Assembly (NCBI GenBank): GCA_003344405.1
Contig: NOWV01000002.1
Span: 1,595,864 to 1,659,863 of the forward strand
Length of the DNA stretch: 64,000 bases
DNA from: Trichoplax sp. H2
Taxonomy: Eukaryota; Placozoa; Uniplacotomia; Trichoplacea
Direction: 5' to 3'
Below, in pieces: positions 1 through 12,531 of the stretch. Positions within the stretch are counted from its first letter, which is position 1, and every line of letters begins with the position of its first letter. The notes under the pieces are model-generated. The model was given only the letters and a program-made list of their open reading frames with translations. It did no database searches and had not been told where the DNA came from. The position numbers and the translations under genes were made by a program.

Positions 1-253
1 ATTTTCGATAAGATAGTGCCACCTAATTGACAGATAGTGGCAAGAAGAAACAATTGAAATGGTGTAGTTTCTTAATATCATTTTAAGAATGAATTGTACC
101 TTTTAATCACAAACGAGTAGTTTAAATTAATAGTAATGATTAAAAAATATATAAATTACGACCAATAAAGGTAAGCTAGTCTTAATTGTCATAAATGATA
201 TATTAAAATATTTAGGGTATTGTTTATTGCATTCTCTGTAAACTCTAAACTTA

Positions 254-330
254 CCTTCCAAAATATAAAAGAATGGGGTGACGATATAAATGTAAATTCC
301 AATGATTGCGAGGATAATACCTAAGACTGA
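254..330 (-). other. Possible internal exon encoding a membrane helix, left edge
   Basis: On the minus strand an open frame encodes a strongly hydrophobic stretch of about 24 residues (pattern L-G-I-I-L-A-I-I-G-I-Y-I-Y-I-V-T-P-F-F-Y-I-L-E) and runs straight into a consensus splice donor, GTAAGT, whose GT is just left of position 254. A CAG that could serve as acceptor lies near 330. A membrane helix ending exactly at a strong donor is suggestive, but there is no recognisable family and the partner exons would lie beyond the left edge. It may belong with the open frame at 820-993 on the same strand. Chance remains possible in DNA this AT-rich. Confidence 0.3.
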
Positions 331-816
331 ATACAGAATTTTTTTATAGTCATTTCATGCAAGGATTGAAAACCAATGTAAAACCTCGTGATACTAGAAT
401 TTTAGTTCTGCATAGTTAAGACGAGAAATTTTTAATTTAGAAGCATTTATTTAAGAATCGTAACCCTACAAAATTTAAGACATGTTGCTAATATCGATAA
501 TCTGGTTGGCTTCAGCGCTATTATTTTAGGTTTGCTTGGATCTAAAAATACAGGTTTAAAAAATAAAATTATTTTATGAGTTAAAATCACGTCACTTATA
601 AAAGAATGCCTCAAATACCTATAAATGTATACAAGGATAATAAACAACATTGTATGTTTCAAGTCTGCATATCTATTGATACATGTATCCAGTCTTAAAG
701 AAGAGGAAGTGAAACTCTTGAACAATAAACTCATTGAAGGATATTGTATTGACAACTTGTTTCACAAATTTTCTACCAGGGCGATAGAATAAATAGATAC
801 TATAAACAGATATTGA

Positions 817-993
817 TTAATACTTTAACGGATCTTCTTGCCCTGCTATTGGCAGCGGAGAGTCAGTAATAGTTGCTAAAGGTATGTCGTTTTGGCCATT
901 AGTAAGATCAGTAACATTAGCAACTGGAGGAAAAGGAAAGGCAGATATTACATTTTCTTCAGACGATACCAACTTTGTTGTTTCATTTTCATG
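817..993 (-). CDS. Candidate terminal exon of an unrecognised protein (58 codons, no start)
   Basis: The minus strand carries an open frame of 58 codons ending in TAA at 819-817, with a stop just upstream at 996-994 and no Met. Composition is unlike the surroundings: clearly less AT-rich, with acidic, Pro, Thr and Asn residues (for example the stretch F-P-F-P-P-V-A-N-V-T-D-L-T-N), typical of a hydrophilic tail rather than random AT-rich translation. An acceptor-like pyrimidine tract with TTAG lies near 1015 (minus strand), but splicing there would read into the upstream stop, so either another acceptor is used or the frame is broken. No family recognised. Confidence 0.3.
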   Translation of the reverse strand, partial: HENETTKLVSSEENVISAFPFPPVANVTDLTNGQNDIPLATITDSPLPIAGQEDPLKY

Positions 994-1020
994 TTAACAA
1001 TACCCTAATAGGAACAGTAC

Positions 1021-3216
1021 ATATATATATATGAAAATTAAGCGATCAGGCCGTATCTGAATAATTCTATGTATACAATACCTCAATTAAAATATCTACT
1101 ATTTTTTAACCTGTCACAGTTCTACCAACAATGAAACGTCTTTTAAGATAAACTGAAATTTTCATAATTTTTTGCTAACTATAAATGATCTTTTGTGGCT
1201 TTATGTAACTTTTCAGATGTATTCTTATTGTTTATTGGTTACAAAGCAGCTATTAGTTTACTGATTTATCCAGGATTCTATTGCAAATGATCATGTATTG
1301 CATATATGCAATAAAATTCTCTACATTGATAGCATTTACGACTGCAGTACTGATATGCTTGGAAGTTAACCATATGTTATTACAAAAAACAATTGACCAT
1401 GCTAACAAATCCAGGTGGCTGCTGTTGTCAAACTATTATAAAGAATACCATTATTGATGATTAATAAACATGGAAGAAGAATTACGCCAATATAATTCTC
1501 TAGATCATTTCTGTCATTAATATAAATTGGGTTGCAAGACTTCTGCTCAACAAGTCAAGTGATCATGCCGTACAAACAGCTAAACAATTTTCTTTACAGA
1601 ATGCATTAAATTAACAGTTTTACCTAAAGACCTTTATTTTAGTTTAAATTAAACAGGAATAATGTTGCAATGGCTTCTAATCTTTCTCTATTATCAAGTT
1701 TTATTTTCTTGAATGGTAAATCTGTCTTACCTGTTAATTATTTATATTGAAAAGGATTTTGACAATGACAGCACGTTACATTCTTAGGCGTTATAAAATC
1801 CAAACAAATGCAGGTTTAATACGATGATACTTGCCAACAGTTTCCGAAGTAACTTTCTGCTAGTATAAAATTTAATTTCTAACTATTACATGAAACTAAA
1901 TCTGAACAAATAGTAAATCGGCCAGTTTTGGTCTATTCCTTCCATTTAATGATAGTAAGTAAATATAATATGAACTGCATAAACGAGGAATAACTTATTT
2001 TAAGTAATGTAGAGATAGTTAGTTTTAAAAGCTACTGAAATTTATTAACGAATCACTAGTCCAGCATTGTATGAAAAATATATCACTGTGAGGACGTATA
2101 TTGCAAGGCTATACAGGCTAAATATTGAGATAAAACGAGTTAGATACATTTGATTTCTATAAGGCTACATAATATATTGTTCTCATAATATAGGATGGTA
2201 TTTTGATGATAATTTGAATCTAGATATGTAGATAGAGATTTGTAGATACGGTATTTTATAAAAATGATATACAGTTTAACATAGAACAAATTCCTTCCCA
2301 AGTGTTCTAAATAACATTTCACATAGTTTTTTCAACTAAGAAATAACAAGTATATACGTCGTGCAATAAAGTACATCTCTCTCACGTCAGCATTTTCAAG
2401 TATCGTAAGGGCAATAGCTTTGAAAGCAATTATAAGATATTAACTAGTCAACTAGTTATTTCGATATTTACTTTCATAACTTCAATAGTAGAATTTATAA
2501 CCGAATTATTGCCGAATTCTAACATATTGCGTTGAAATATCCTGAGTAGCAATATAGACAGGGCAACTCCATTGAATAAAAATAAATAAAATACTTTAAA
2601 TTTAACATACTGTACAGTAAAAATTCTATTTTTAATGAACCTCATAATTCAGACTTTTCTTATGAAAATAGATAATAGAAGCAGAGAAGTTTGACTGCTA
2701 TAAATTCCGTGACAGTATTAACTAACTCATTGTTAGTTTTTGTTCTTAGAAATTTAAAGGATAAATTTATATTACAATAACATCATCTAAATGTCATAGC
2801 CATAAAGGAGTATAAATGTAAAAATAGTATGTTTCAAAAGTTTTGTTGCCCGAAGATGAATTATCTTAATATTTATTGCATCATGAATCGCTGTAGCTGG
2901 ATGTCGTTAAATAAATTAAGTACAGTTTATTCATAAACCAGCAAGCCATAATCCGCTCATATTGCTTTGAATACGGTGAAGGTGATTCAAGGGGGAAGCA
3001 ATTTGTTTCTAGATCAAATCTAAAAATTGAATTTTAGAGAACAACCATTTAACAGAAGTTCATCATTAAAATGCAGTGAGTAAAGTTAGCCCACTTAATT
3101 GATTCGAGTGCTTGCTTTTTTTAACTTTCAGCTTTCAAATTTAAATTGCTTATTATCAAAAAGTTCAGGTTGAGTCTTTTCAATTTCTTGCTTCGATCAC
3201 TTGCTTTTATTATTTT
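1021..3216. other. Intergenic, nothing recognised
   Basis: AT-rich DNA with a short (AT)n run near 1021-1032 and no open frame with family features. A 54-codon ATG frame at 1293-1457 is hydrophobic in part but has no supporting signal. The last 100 bases hold two pyrimidine-rich AG acceptor-like sites (AG at about 3130-3131 and 3217-3218) ahead of the first receptor. Confidence 0.5.
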
Positions 3217-3246
3217 AGATTTAAAGCTCCTAGAACGTTAATCAAT

Positions 3247-4245
3247 TTGTTTCAACATCCCGCTATCATTATAGCATGGATTATCGGTCTATGTGGAATG
3301 ATAGCTAACGTTACGCTTCTAATTACTATTTGGAAAAGATATCAGGCAACCTTTAAAAAGGGCTGGTTCAAAAAGGAGTTAAAGACAGTGGAGTTATATA
3401 TCATTAATTTAGTATTTGTTGATATACTAGGTGCAACCTACCTGCTTATCATTGCTGTTGCGAATACTGTTTATGATGTTCATGATACCCGTGGAAAGTT
3501 ACCATCTTCAAATTTTAGCAATATATTCACAAATAATAGCAAGCCTGTATCTATCGTTAATAGATGGGGAATCCATCCCCTCTGCAACATAGCCAGATTT
3601 CTTTACTTTTTATCACTTACTATGTCTGTTTTAATTACACTATTAATCGCTATAGAGCGCTGGTTAGTTGTCCTTGGATCTTTAAAAACTTCAGAAGTTA
3701 ACAGAACAAGAGCGAGAGTAATATTAATACTCTGTTGGTTATTTTGTATCGGGAAGGCTCTTTATCCATTTATACGATCTATAGTGGTCTTAGATCGTGT
3801 TAAGAATCAAACACGCAGCAATCTAATGTTATGCCTACTTGCAGATCCAGATATTTCTAATGTACGTTATTTCAACACCATTAACTTAAATATCTTTTAT
3901 ATTTCTTACGTTTTGTGCATTTTAATATACATGTTATTGCTGATTAAAATGCATCAAGCCAGAAAGATTACTCTATATAACAGTAAGAAACCGCAAGTTA
4001 TTTTAGCAAAAACTATGGCCCTTATCACCGTTTGTAATTTATTCTCCAATCTTCCCATTACAATCATTATTATATGCAGAATGAGAGGATTAACTATTGT
4101 TTTTAACCCAAATTTTACACATGCTTCTGCGATTTGTATCGTACTGATGTTTGTCAGTACAATTAGTAATCCAATTATCTACATTAACAGAAATCATCAA
4201 ACTACGAATCGTAGTCAACGCCGCGTACGCATGAGAAAATTATAA
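3247..4245 (+). CDS. Class A GPCR, divergent ERW-type, no ATG start
   Basis: Seven-transmembrane receptor of the rhodopsin class, expected at the cell surface; ligand unknown. Numbering from the Leu codon TTG at 3247: TM1 ~6-30 with N21, TM2 ~48-72 with D59, C113 at the top of TM3, E137-R138-W139 in place of DRY, W164 in TM4, C196 in ECL2 pairing with C113, and N308-P-I-I-Y in TM7. The tail is only about 20 residues. ECL1 is long and has two N-glycosylation sequons (N89, N96). The frame is open back to 3145 but contains no ATG. A good splice acceptor (AG at 3217-3218) suggests that the Met lies in an upstream exon; otherwise the start has been lost. TM6 lacks the CWxP motif (it reads F-S-N-L-P). 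Closest relative in the window is the pseudogene at 42919-43870, which also lacks a Met at the same place. Confidence 0.8.
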   Translation: MFQHPAIIIAWIIGLCGMIANVTLLITIWKRYQATFKKGWFKKELKTVELYIINLVFVDILGATYLLIIAVANTVYDVHDTRGKLPSSNFSNIFTNNSKPVSIVNRWGIHPLCNIARFLYFLSLTMSVLITLLIAIERWLVVLGSLKTSEVNRTRARVILILCWLFCIGKALYPFIRSIVVLDRVKNQTRSNLMLCLLADPDISNVRYFNTINLNIFYISYVLCILIYMLLLIKMHQARKITLYNSKKPQVILAKTMALITVCNLFSNLPITIIIICRMRGLTIVFNPNFTHASAICIVLMFVSTISNPIIYINRNHQTTNRSQRRVRMRKL

Positions 4246-7200
4246 TAAATTAGCGGCTATAGAGACCGGATCATATTATAGCCGTATTAAGCAAAAAATA
4301 GGTTAGCAAATTTAAGTTCTTACAAATAATAACGCCAATACCAATTTCTGAATTTAGTGTAAGGTAGTATGATTCAATTGAAAATATAAACACCGATACA
4401 GTAATTACTTTCTCTGGTAAGCTTTGCTATATATGACGTTCATATTACGGAACTACGTCCGGATGTTATGTTTACTTATTGACAATATTCTTCAATGTCT
4501 TTAGAGTGATTAGTAGACTAGCATATACTTATATACTTTATTCCCGTAGCAAGTTAATCCACAATCTAATATTGCATTTTAAGGCGAAACTTAAACTCAG
4601 TTGCACAGTACTACATATTGCAATCATATAATTGTAAACCTCCAAGGTAACCATTCTAGAAGAAAACAACTTGTGTATATTCTTATTAGAATTTGATGAT
4701 CCGTTTTTGAAATTTGCAAACCATAGAACTAGCTTCGATCATGTTATTTATTTTATTGCATAGCCTGTGGCATTCCTAGGATACTTTGTAATTAAAATAA
4801 TACTATTTAATTATAGACAACAATGCGTTTAATACGTACATGTATAGAGATATCCTTTCCATGCAGCTCCTTTTAAGAATCTTACCACCTAGGGCATTTT
4901 AGAGATAAGTAGTTATTAATTTCTTAGTTTACTAAAAGAAAGAGCAAAGACTTGAAATTCTTGTAATGATAAAGAATATTACGTTCAATTTAATCTATAT
5001 TAATACTTAAGATCTTTTATTTTATGGCTTCATTCTTAAGAATTCGTTGTCGCCTCGATTAAAATCGTGTCTCAAACGAAATTATCTCATATTACACGAT
5101 CAAATAAATTTAATATCTTTCAGTATCAAAAAAAATCTAAATTAAGCATACTACTATCTATTATAGATTATTATATTAGTTTCTAATGCCTTGACCATCC
5201 CATTGCCATTCTATTGCTTAAATGTTTTATCACATATATTAGCGCAGCCTGTGAAGCTATGAGTAATTGTAAATCTTAGGTCTATGTACCGTATATTTAC
5301 TTTATTAGGTACATTTAAATGGTACTGATGTATTCATTATGGCAAATGATTGATGATGTCTTTTATCAGATCATTAGGCAGCGTCTCGATCGCATTTAAA
5401 TACTGCGTATATAAAGATACAAAATCACCCCACATACGGCGTTGCTTTATGGATATAGCTTCGACAGGACCATTAATTCAATCCATCACAATCGCCTTAT
5501 AGATATTAGCAAAAATATTATAATATTTGTCCATCAGCTAATGGATAAAAAAAAAATATCATGATTTAGAGTTTAACAGGTTAATATATTTGAATTAATC
5601 ATCACTGAACAGTAAATATATTTAATCGAGTGTAAATTCTATTATATTAAAATTCAAATAATCAATATCTAAATATCTTTATACAATATCATTTTATTCA
5701 TCTTATACAGAAAGGCCGTCAATTCAGTGATATTCAAAATCACATAGGAATTTTTTCTATTTCCAATGGTATCAAATATATTAAATTAAATACGATAATT
5801 GAGAAAATGCCCATTAAATTATATACGAGTGATTATAGTAGCTGTCAATAATGTATGCAGTTTTCATTGGACTATTCTAATCTCGTTGTTAACTTGTGAT
5901 TGCCATAAATAACTCCAGCGCAAGCTATCTTTTTCTCTTACATGTATCCGTAATTTCGGCATTATTGACAATAACGATATTAAATAACCATGCACACCTT
6001 AAAAATTACTGCTATGGTTCTGTGCAATTATGCGATCTTATTATCTACGTTTGGCATTTATGATTAGAAGCTAATTTCGGAGATATAATCCGTTATGCTA
6101 TTACTGCAATTTTTTATCTTCTTATGTTAAGTATCATGAATCACGATTTGTTTTATTTTAGTAGCGATGAAAAATGATTCGCATAATATCTATATGGTCA
6201 TTCTCTTTCCAATATCAACTATTATTGAAATCAACACCATTAAGTTCGCAACTTTGCATGCAGTCTTGATATTGAAACATCGTATTATAAAATTCGAATT
6301 ATAGCTGCCTTTACAATAATTGCATAAAATTTGGAGCACCGATACATAGTGCAGTTTATAATTGAATACTAATATAAAATCTCTATCGATATACTTCGAG
6401 TATACGTCCTATGTACTCAGTGATTATCCATCTTGTATGGAGTAAAGGAAAATTTTATACAAACTAGCAGAATTACACGTATTGCGTCCCAACAAGATTT
6501 ATCAGTTCCTTCTTGCATTTCTACGATAAAAACGATTACCTTTAAATGTTCGAAAACACCTAGAATGATTTGCAATGCAATACGGCCAGCTAGTTGGGAA
6601 TACGTCAATAATGAATCAAAACAGTCTTAACAGTTAATCTTCCGTATCAAAATCAAGCATGCTTCTGTGTATTATGCGCAGTACAGTAATGTAACCTACA
6701 GCATCTACCGATATATATTATTAATTACAACAGATCATTAATTAAATTTAATGCATTTTTGTCGTTAATGAAATTAAAATAAACATAATCAGTTCTTTAG
6801 CACAAATTTAACGCTGAGCTAAGTATGTTGTTAGAATCTCATTTGTATTCATAAAATCATCCGACGTTAATTGGTAAGTATGATTACATTAAGAATTCAT
6901 TATCAAAGTTAAGTACGGGTAGGTTTATATTTAAAGAGTCATAAAGCACGAGCCTGAATTCTATTTGGTAAAGCGGGCACCTCTACAGTAAAATCCTGGT
7001 TGCCGTCAAAGAAAATCTACAATATACTAGAAATTTTTGGACGATAAAAAGATTGCACATATATTAATTAGTCATTGTGTAGATCTTTTCAAAGTTAAAT
7101 CACATTTAAGTAAATTAATTGGGAACTATCGAGCTTTTTTAAATGGATTATTTTGGATAGGCAGTAAAATTTATGGAGTTTACAAGCAGTAACATAGAGT

Positions 7201-8672
7201 AGTTAAGAATTTAACATCACATTGTAAGCAATATATAACATACAAAAATTTAACATTCTGTTTCAAAAAATTGGTCGTGAATTATCATCAATCAGTTAGG
7301 TCATAGCAAATAAATTTACATTAATATTATATCTTTTCCTTACAAGAGTAGGGTTAATTTTTATCTATTTTAATGAAGTGATTGATCTTTACAGCAGTGT
7401 TCAAGTATAAAATAATTATAGAAGTCTATTACCGTTATATTAGATTTTTTTATTATAAATTGCATCTAAAGATTGTATTTAGCGTTACTACCGTTGTATA
7501 GTATATATATGACCACAAAGACCAATACGTGTGTAATAAGCAGTTTTACTACATACAGTATGCAATGCATAACGACGGAAACTAATTTGTTTATAAAGAA
7601 TGTAGATTCTACCAATTTTAATTATTTATTTCCTCCGCAATGATTAGTTAAAGCAGATGTTACAGAAATCAGAGATGTTGTGCACTTGGAATAAAGAAAT
7701 TGAATTTACGGTTGGTATGAATAATTGACCATTACAAAATAAGAATATGCATATATGTGCTATTATTGCAAAGGAGTAATGGCCATTTACGGATGCATGT
7801 CATGGAGACATATGTTCAGCTTTCAAAAATTTTATCAATATACCAAAATATTCAATTTTAGCTGTAACAATTCGAAATAAGGATTTCTAATCTTTACGAG
7901 AATTTGAAAACTTTTAGCTCCTTTCATAAACATTCCAATTCCCTTTAATAAGAATTTATAAAAAAATAAACAGTGAAAGAGGGCGACAGCCAACTCAATC
8001 CAGGTTCTTAACAAATCGTCTATGCAAAATCGTAGAATGCTTCCAGTTTAAAATCTAAAATATGGAATAGGAGCAGACAATGTCCTCGCAAACTATTTTG
8101 ATTTGAATCGGTTTCAAGTTTAATAAATGATTGATCCATTTTCGGCTGAAATCTCGATCAAATATCATGATAATTTATAATAAAGCACAGACATATAAAA
8201 TCAATAACTACTTAGTAAGATTCATGATTGGGATAGAAAAAGGAAGTTGACTGCCTGCCTGATCGATCAAATGTATGACGGCGATTAGTATCTAATAATA
8301 TCATATTACAATTATTCACCCCAAATAACATATGGCATTCAGTAGTGAACATTGAGAACGTAATTAGCAAATTAAGTGAACTATTATTAACCAAATTAAT
8401 ATAATATTACGCATGTGTAAAAGCACGATGATAACTACCACCGACAATATAAATATTCCGCTTGTGGAAACAAATTTCAGTTCGCGTGTAAATAATTCAA
8501 GCCCGAAAACGATAGTTAGTTCCATCGAAAATCGTGATAAATCTTATTGTCGAACCAAAGCCTTTAATTAATATAAAAAATCGTACCCTACATACGAAAA
8601 TTTGAAAGTCTCTACCGAAGCTATATCGTAATTATTGCGTAAACCATAGTTATTATTCTCTTCAATTTAAAC
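4246..8672. other. Intergenic, nothing firmly recognised
   Basis: About 4.4 kb of AT-rich DNA. A short stretch near 5185-5225 faintly recalls the TM6 coding segment of the receptors, but too little matches to call a relic. Overlapping short frames on both strands at 6417-6630 have no family features. Confidence 0.5.
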
Positions 8673-9746
8673 ATGTTCTATTCACTTTATCAAGGAAATA
8701 ACACGGCAAGAGCGACGGCGTGGATTATCGGTATGTTAGGCTTAATTGGAAACGGTTGCATAATTATTTATTCTCGAAAAAAGAATTTATTGAAAGTCAG
8801 TAATAAAGGACTAAGTACTCGTTCTAGACAAGCGACCCGTAAATCATCAGTCATATGCAATTATCTAATTTTTAATTTAGCCATTGCCGATTTGTTAGGC
8901 GATCTTTATTTAACTATAATTGTATCAGCCGATACATATTATGGAATTAATTATCCAGTAATTTATCAGACTATCAATCCTGTTAATGAAACAAATATTT
9001 GGATCTTTCATCCATTCTGTCATATTGGTAGATTTTTTTACTTTACATCTACTATTTTGTCTATACTGATTACATTAGTTATTGCCGTTGATCGATTTGT
9101 GAGCGTCATTTTTCCCATTAGCAAATTAAAACTAAATCTTCAAAGATGTCGAATTATTATGCTAATTTGCTGGATCTTAGCAAGTAGTTTCGGTCTATAT
9201 CCCACTATTAGAGGATTTATCAACGTAAATTTATTTACCAAGATGTTCTGGTTCCCTATTAATGCATGTCTTTATGAAGATACTGATGAACAGCTTGTTA
9301 CGGACTATATCAACGCAAAATATGCAATTTTTTACACTTGTAGTTGTTTAGTATGTCTTTGCTATATTTTTATTTTGATTCACGTAAAAACTAAAAGTAA
9401 ATCTAGTAGTGCCACTCAATCTGAAGCTATTCAACGTCATATCCTTCTCATCATGATCGCCGTTACCATTTCTAATATTGGCAGCCTATTACCGTCAACG
9501 GTCATGTTTGAACTCTATAGATTAAATACTCCATTTACTCTATATGATTATATGCTAACCGTAGGTACCATAATAACATTCGTTAATACCGCAGTTAATC
9601 CAATAATTTACATGGTTATGTCACCTTCTTTGACCAGGAAACTCTTCAAATGTTGTAAGGTTAGATTTTATATACGCAACAGAGTTAACGATGCTTCGCA
9701 TTGTATAGATGAGGACAAGCCAGTGCATAATCCTCAACAATCGTAA
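8673..9746 (+). CDS. Class A GPCR, LGR/GRL101-like 7TM, single exon
   Basis: Intact 357-residue receptor starting at ATG 8673, aligned with the paralogues' N-terminus (x-Y-S-L-x-Q-G-N). TM1 ~10-34 (N27), TM2 ~62-86 (D73), TM3 ~113-146 (C116; D140-R141-F142), TM4 ~159-180 (W167), ECL2 C199, TM5 ~214-238, TM6 ~253-281, TM7 ~293-316 with N309-P-I-I-Y. ECL1 carries a sequon at N105, eleven residues before the disulphide Cys, as in its paralogues. The 40-residue tail has a C327-C328 pair, a likely palmitoylation site after helix 8. The TM6 toggle Trp is absent (S-L-L-P instead of C-W-x-P). Only ~10 residues precede TM1, so there is no leucine-rich ectodomain. LGR/relaxin-receptor affinity is inferred from the TM2-ECL1-TM3 pattern. 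An ATTAAA lies about 75 bases past the stop. Confidence 0.93.
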   Translation: MFYSLYQGNNTARATAWIIGMLGLIGNGCIIIYSRKKNLLKVSNKGLSTRSRQATRKSSVICNYLIFNLAIADLLGDLYLTIIVSADTYYGINYPVIYQTINPVNETNIWIFHPFCHIGRFFYFTSTILSILITLVIAVDRFVSVIFPISKLKLNLQRCRIIMLICWILASSFGLYPTIRGFINVNLFTKMFWFPINACLYEDTDEQLVTDYINAKYAIFYTCSCLVCLCYIFILIHVKTKSKSSSATQSEAIQRHILLIMIAVTISNIGSLLPSTVMFELYRLNTPFTLYDYMLTVGTIITFVNTAVNPIIYMVMSPSLTRKLFKCCKVRFYIRNRVNDASHCIDEDKPVHNPQQS

Positions 9747-10965
9747 TCAACTGATCTAAGTAGTGACTTTAGGTATTGTACTATTATTTATTACTACTCA
9801 TTAAGATTCCTGTATACTTGATATTAAAATATGCTGTGGTGTACAGCTTAGTCTACTATATTTAATTCCTGTTGGTTATCATTAGAATGTCTCCTCTGTC
9901 TCATTTAAAGGGTTAACGATTAAATATATGACGTATTTGAAATCAATTCAAATACACCAAGCACTTATCATTACGTTAATAATATTCTAGCTACCTTACA
10001 TTTAATACTAATATATCTTCATCTAAAACTACTAGGACTTGCAATCATTCAAAGTTTCGCTAGTTTATGATACCTTAAATGGTGACAAAAGCATATATAA
10101 TGCAAAATTGTAGAGTACTAGGTATAATAAAGATTACTTTTATTTGAACCGGACTTGATCTAATGCAACTGATGTTAAATAAATCAATATGTAACTGCTT
10201 GAAACTATAATAAACTCTAACTTATAAGAAACTTAATATTCACGCCACTGTGTTGTTACAGTTTATAATTTTACTGTGGATGGGTTTGTATTTTTTTCAA
10301 CGTAATCTTGAGGCCTTTCCTCAGTAGCAACTATAGACTTAAGCAGTTAGTGTATTATTTCTAACCTTTGCATTTGTATCATTTTGTAGTAAACTGACGT
10401 AGAAAAGACATTAGAGCTAATTAGAGAAGTTATGTAGGTGTGAAAGTTTGTGTCAGTTCGTGAACTTTCTCTCCAGCTATTCACTATATGCGTATCAGAT
10501 ATTCTATTGGCACGGTCTAACCAACATATTAATTAAATATTAGGCAGGTATTAATGCGTACTTTATTGTTAAGAAAAGTATTAGACTAATTAAAGTGAAG
10601 AGTAATCGGTAACTTTAGATTAATTAAATGATGTAATATTAGCCTTGTAACTCTACCTCAACATGCTAAAAATAATCACTCGTTTTAAAGCTAATGGAAT
10701 TAAAAAGTGAAATCGATATCGTAAGCGAGATTTAATTATCGTATATCAATTTAATAGAAGCTACTTTTAAAAAATATTTAACTGCTCACGTTAAACAGCA
10801 CTGAATACCGTAAGTTATGTCGACTCGTAATTTCAGTACTTACACGTGGTGATAAGATAGCTTGCGATCAGTTTTTATGCTTACTATAAATTTACGTCAA
10901 ATACAATGTCATAGTGAAAAATTTAATATACTATGTCAAGAGTCAATCTCTATTACTCAGAATAC

Positions 10966-10990
10966 AGATAAAGCAATAATTGCTTTATCT
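10966..10990. repeat. Perfect 11-bp hairpin, 3-nt loop
   Basis: AGATAAAGCAA, then TAA, then TTGCTTTATCT: two perfectly complementary 11-base arms. No run of T follows and no gene abuts it, so no function can be assigned. Confidence 0.7.
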
Positions 10991-11307
10991 TTGCTTGAAG
11001 GGTATAATTATTAGATGTAAAAGACGTTCTCGTTCTGTTGTTTGAATATTATTTTCTATTATAATTAATTAGCGAATACAAGTTACTTATTATTCTCAAG
11101 TTAAAAGTAATTAATAGAATAGGATTGTGAAGTTAAATTTAAATAACAATCGTTCGAACTTCAGGCTTCGAGTATATTTTGGGAATTAAGTACGGATACT
11201 TTATTTCAGAGACGGGAAAGACCATAGAAATTATTAGCACTGCTTACTGAACATATAGAATAAGTATTTAAATTTTATGCTATAAATTCTGACATAGAGA
11301 ATAATGA

Positions 11308-11376
11308 AATAGTGAAAGAAGCAAAGATAAAAATTTTATTGAAAGACTGTATACATAAATAGGAAAATTTGATCTT
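11308..11376 (+). repeat. Diverged ~70-bp direct repeat, copy 1
   Basis: Shares most bases, in order, with 12464-12531, starting AATAGT and ending AAATTTGATCTT. The two copies are ~1.15 kb apart; possibly an old tandem duplication or a mobile-element fragment. Confidence 0.55.
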
Positions 11377-12463
11377 CTTTTTTAAGATCTGCTGTAGTAG
11401 GAAGTTTTCCTAGTCTTTCAGAGCTTTTTGTATTATTACATAGTATCTTGACGATAGAGAATCGGTAACAAAATCTGATATTATAGAATTACTTGTGTGA
11501 TTTACATTATTATTACAGTTAGTAGAACAGCTTTTGTGACAATGACGGAAAGAATAGATATGCTTTATACAAACTCTGCCTATTCCAATATTCGTTTCCT
11601 CAATAAACAAAGTATTACGAGTGAGTAAACAGTAACATGTAAGGGCAAAATCTCTCTTTGTATTGATAGGCTACTGTAATGCTGTGAGTTTAGTACTTGA
11701 GTTAAATTCTTAATTAAGTATAGAATTATTAATATGCACTACCGTAGGCTATAGCACTTGCGTAGTTTAATGCGATTAGTTGCTCGTGCCACGGCAAAAT
11801 ATGATAATTTAATGCCCGTGATTAACGTGTGGAAGCGTGATAATGCTACTACCATTACTAAATAGGTCATGCGCTAGGATTTATAAGCGTATGCAACAGT
11901 AGATCAGGAAATCTTCTTGTTCATAGTTTGTTGTAAATACAGTTACAATTGGCTTTTATTGTAATAAAGCTTAATTCGAGTTTTAAATCCAGTTAAAGTA
12001 ATTTATTGTACTTAAATTAAAAATGTAGTTCATGACTTTGTAAGTATCGATGCTTACAAATGTTGATGTCGCATTTTTCTCATAAATTCACCTCGTATTA
12101 TTGCTTGATCTGATCAATTTACAGTCTAAATTCTCAGTACTATTGCAGCAATACACATAATTTCATTTCGATGTACAATATATCCGTCAAAATTTTTGAT
12201 AAATCATAAATTTAAAGAAAATTGATTAATAAGTACCTTTATTTAATAAATACTGAAACCAACTGCTGTTTTGTATATGTACACGTATATACAATGATGT
12301 AAAAAGTTTCTGTTGAGAGAGTAATACAGTAAGGGCTGGTAAATTTATTTACTTAATGCTAGTATAATCAACATATAATTAATAGTGTATATTCCCTCTC
12401 ATCTGTACTAATATTGTTCTAGTAACTATACGTTCACTTTCAGTATTTTCATTTTGGATTGAA

Positions 12464-12531
12464 AATAGTAAGAGAAGCAAAAATTAAAGTTTTCTTGAAA
12501 AACTGTGCGTATAAATATAAAATTTGATCTT
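12464..12531 (+). repeat. Diverged ~70-bp direct repeat, copy 2
   Basis: Partner of 11308-11376, with several substitutions and a small indel. Confidence 0.55.

Noticed and set aside
447-755. 102-codon frame on the minus strand
   Set aside because: No domain, AT-rich composition, and it lies between the two better exon candidates without joining either. Probably non-coding.
1293-1457. 54-codon ATG frame with one hydrophobic stretch
   Set aside because: No family, splice or promoter support.
5185-5350. Possible TM6-TM7 relic of another receptor
   Set aside because: Only a few codons (V-S-N-A-L and later bases) resemble TM6, with no matching TM2-TM5 upstream; chance cannot be excluded.
6417-6630. 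Overlapping 63- and 65-codon frames on opposite strands
   Set aside because: Neither has recognisable features; both are explained by a slightly less AT-rich patch.
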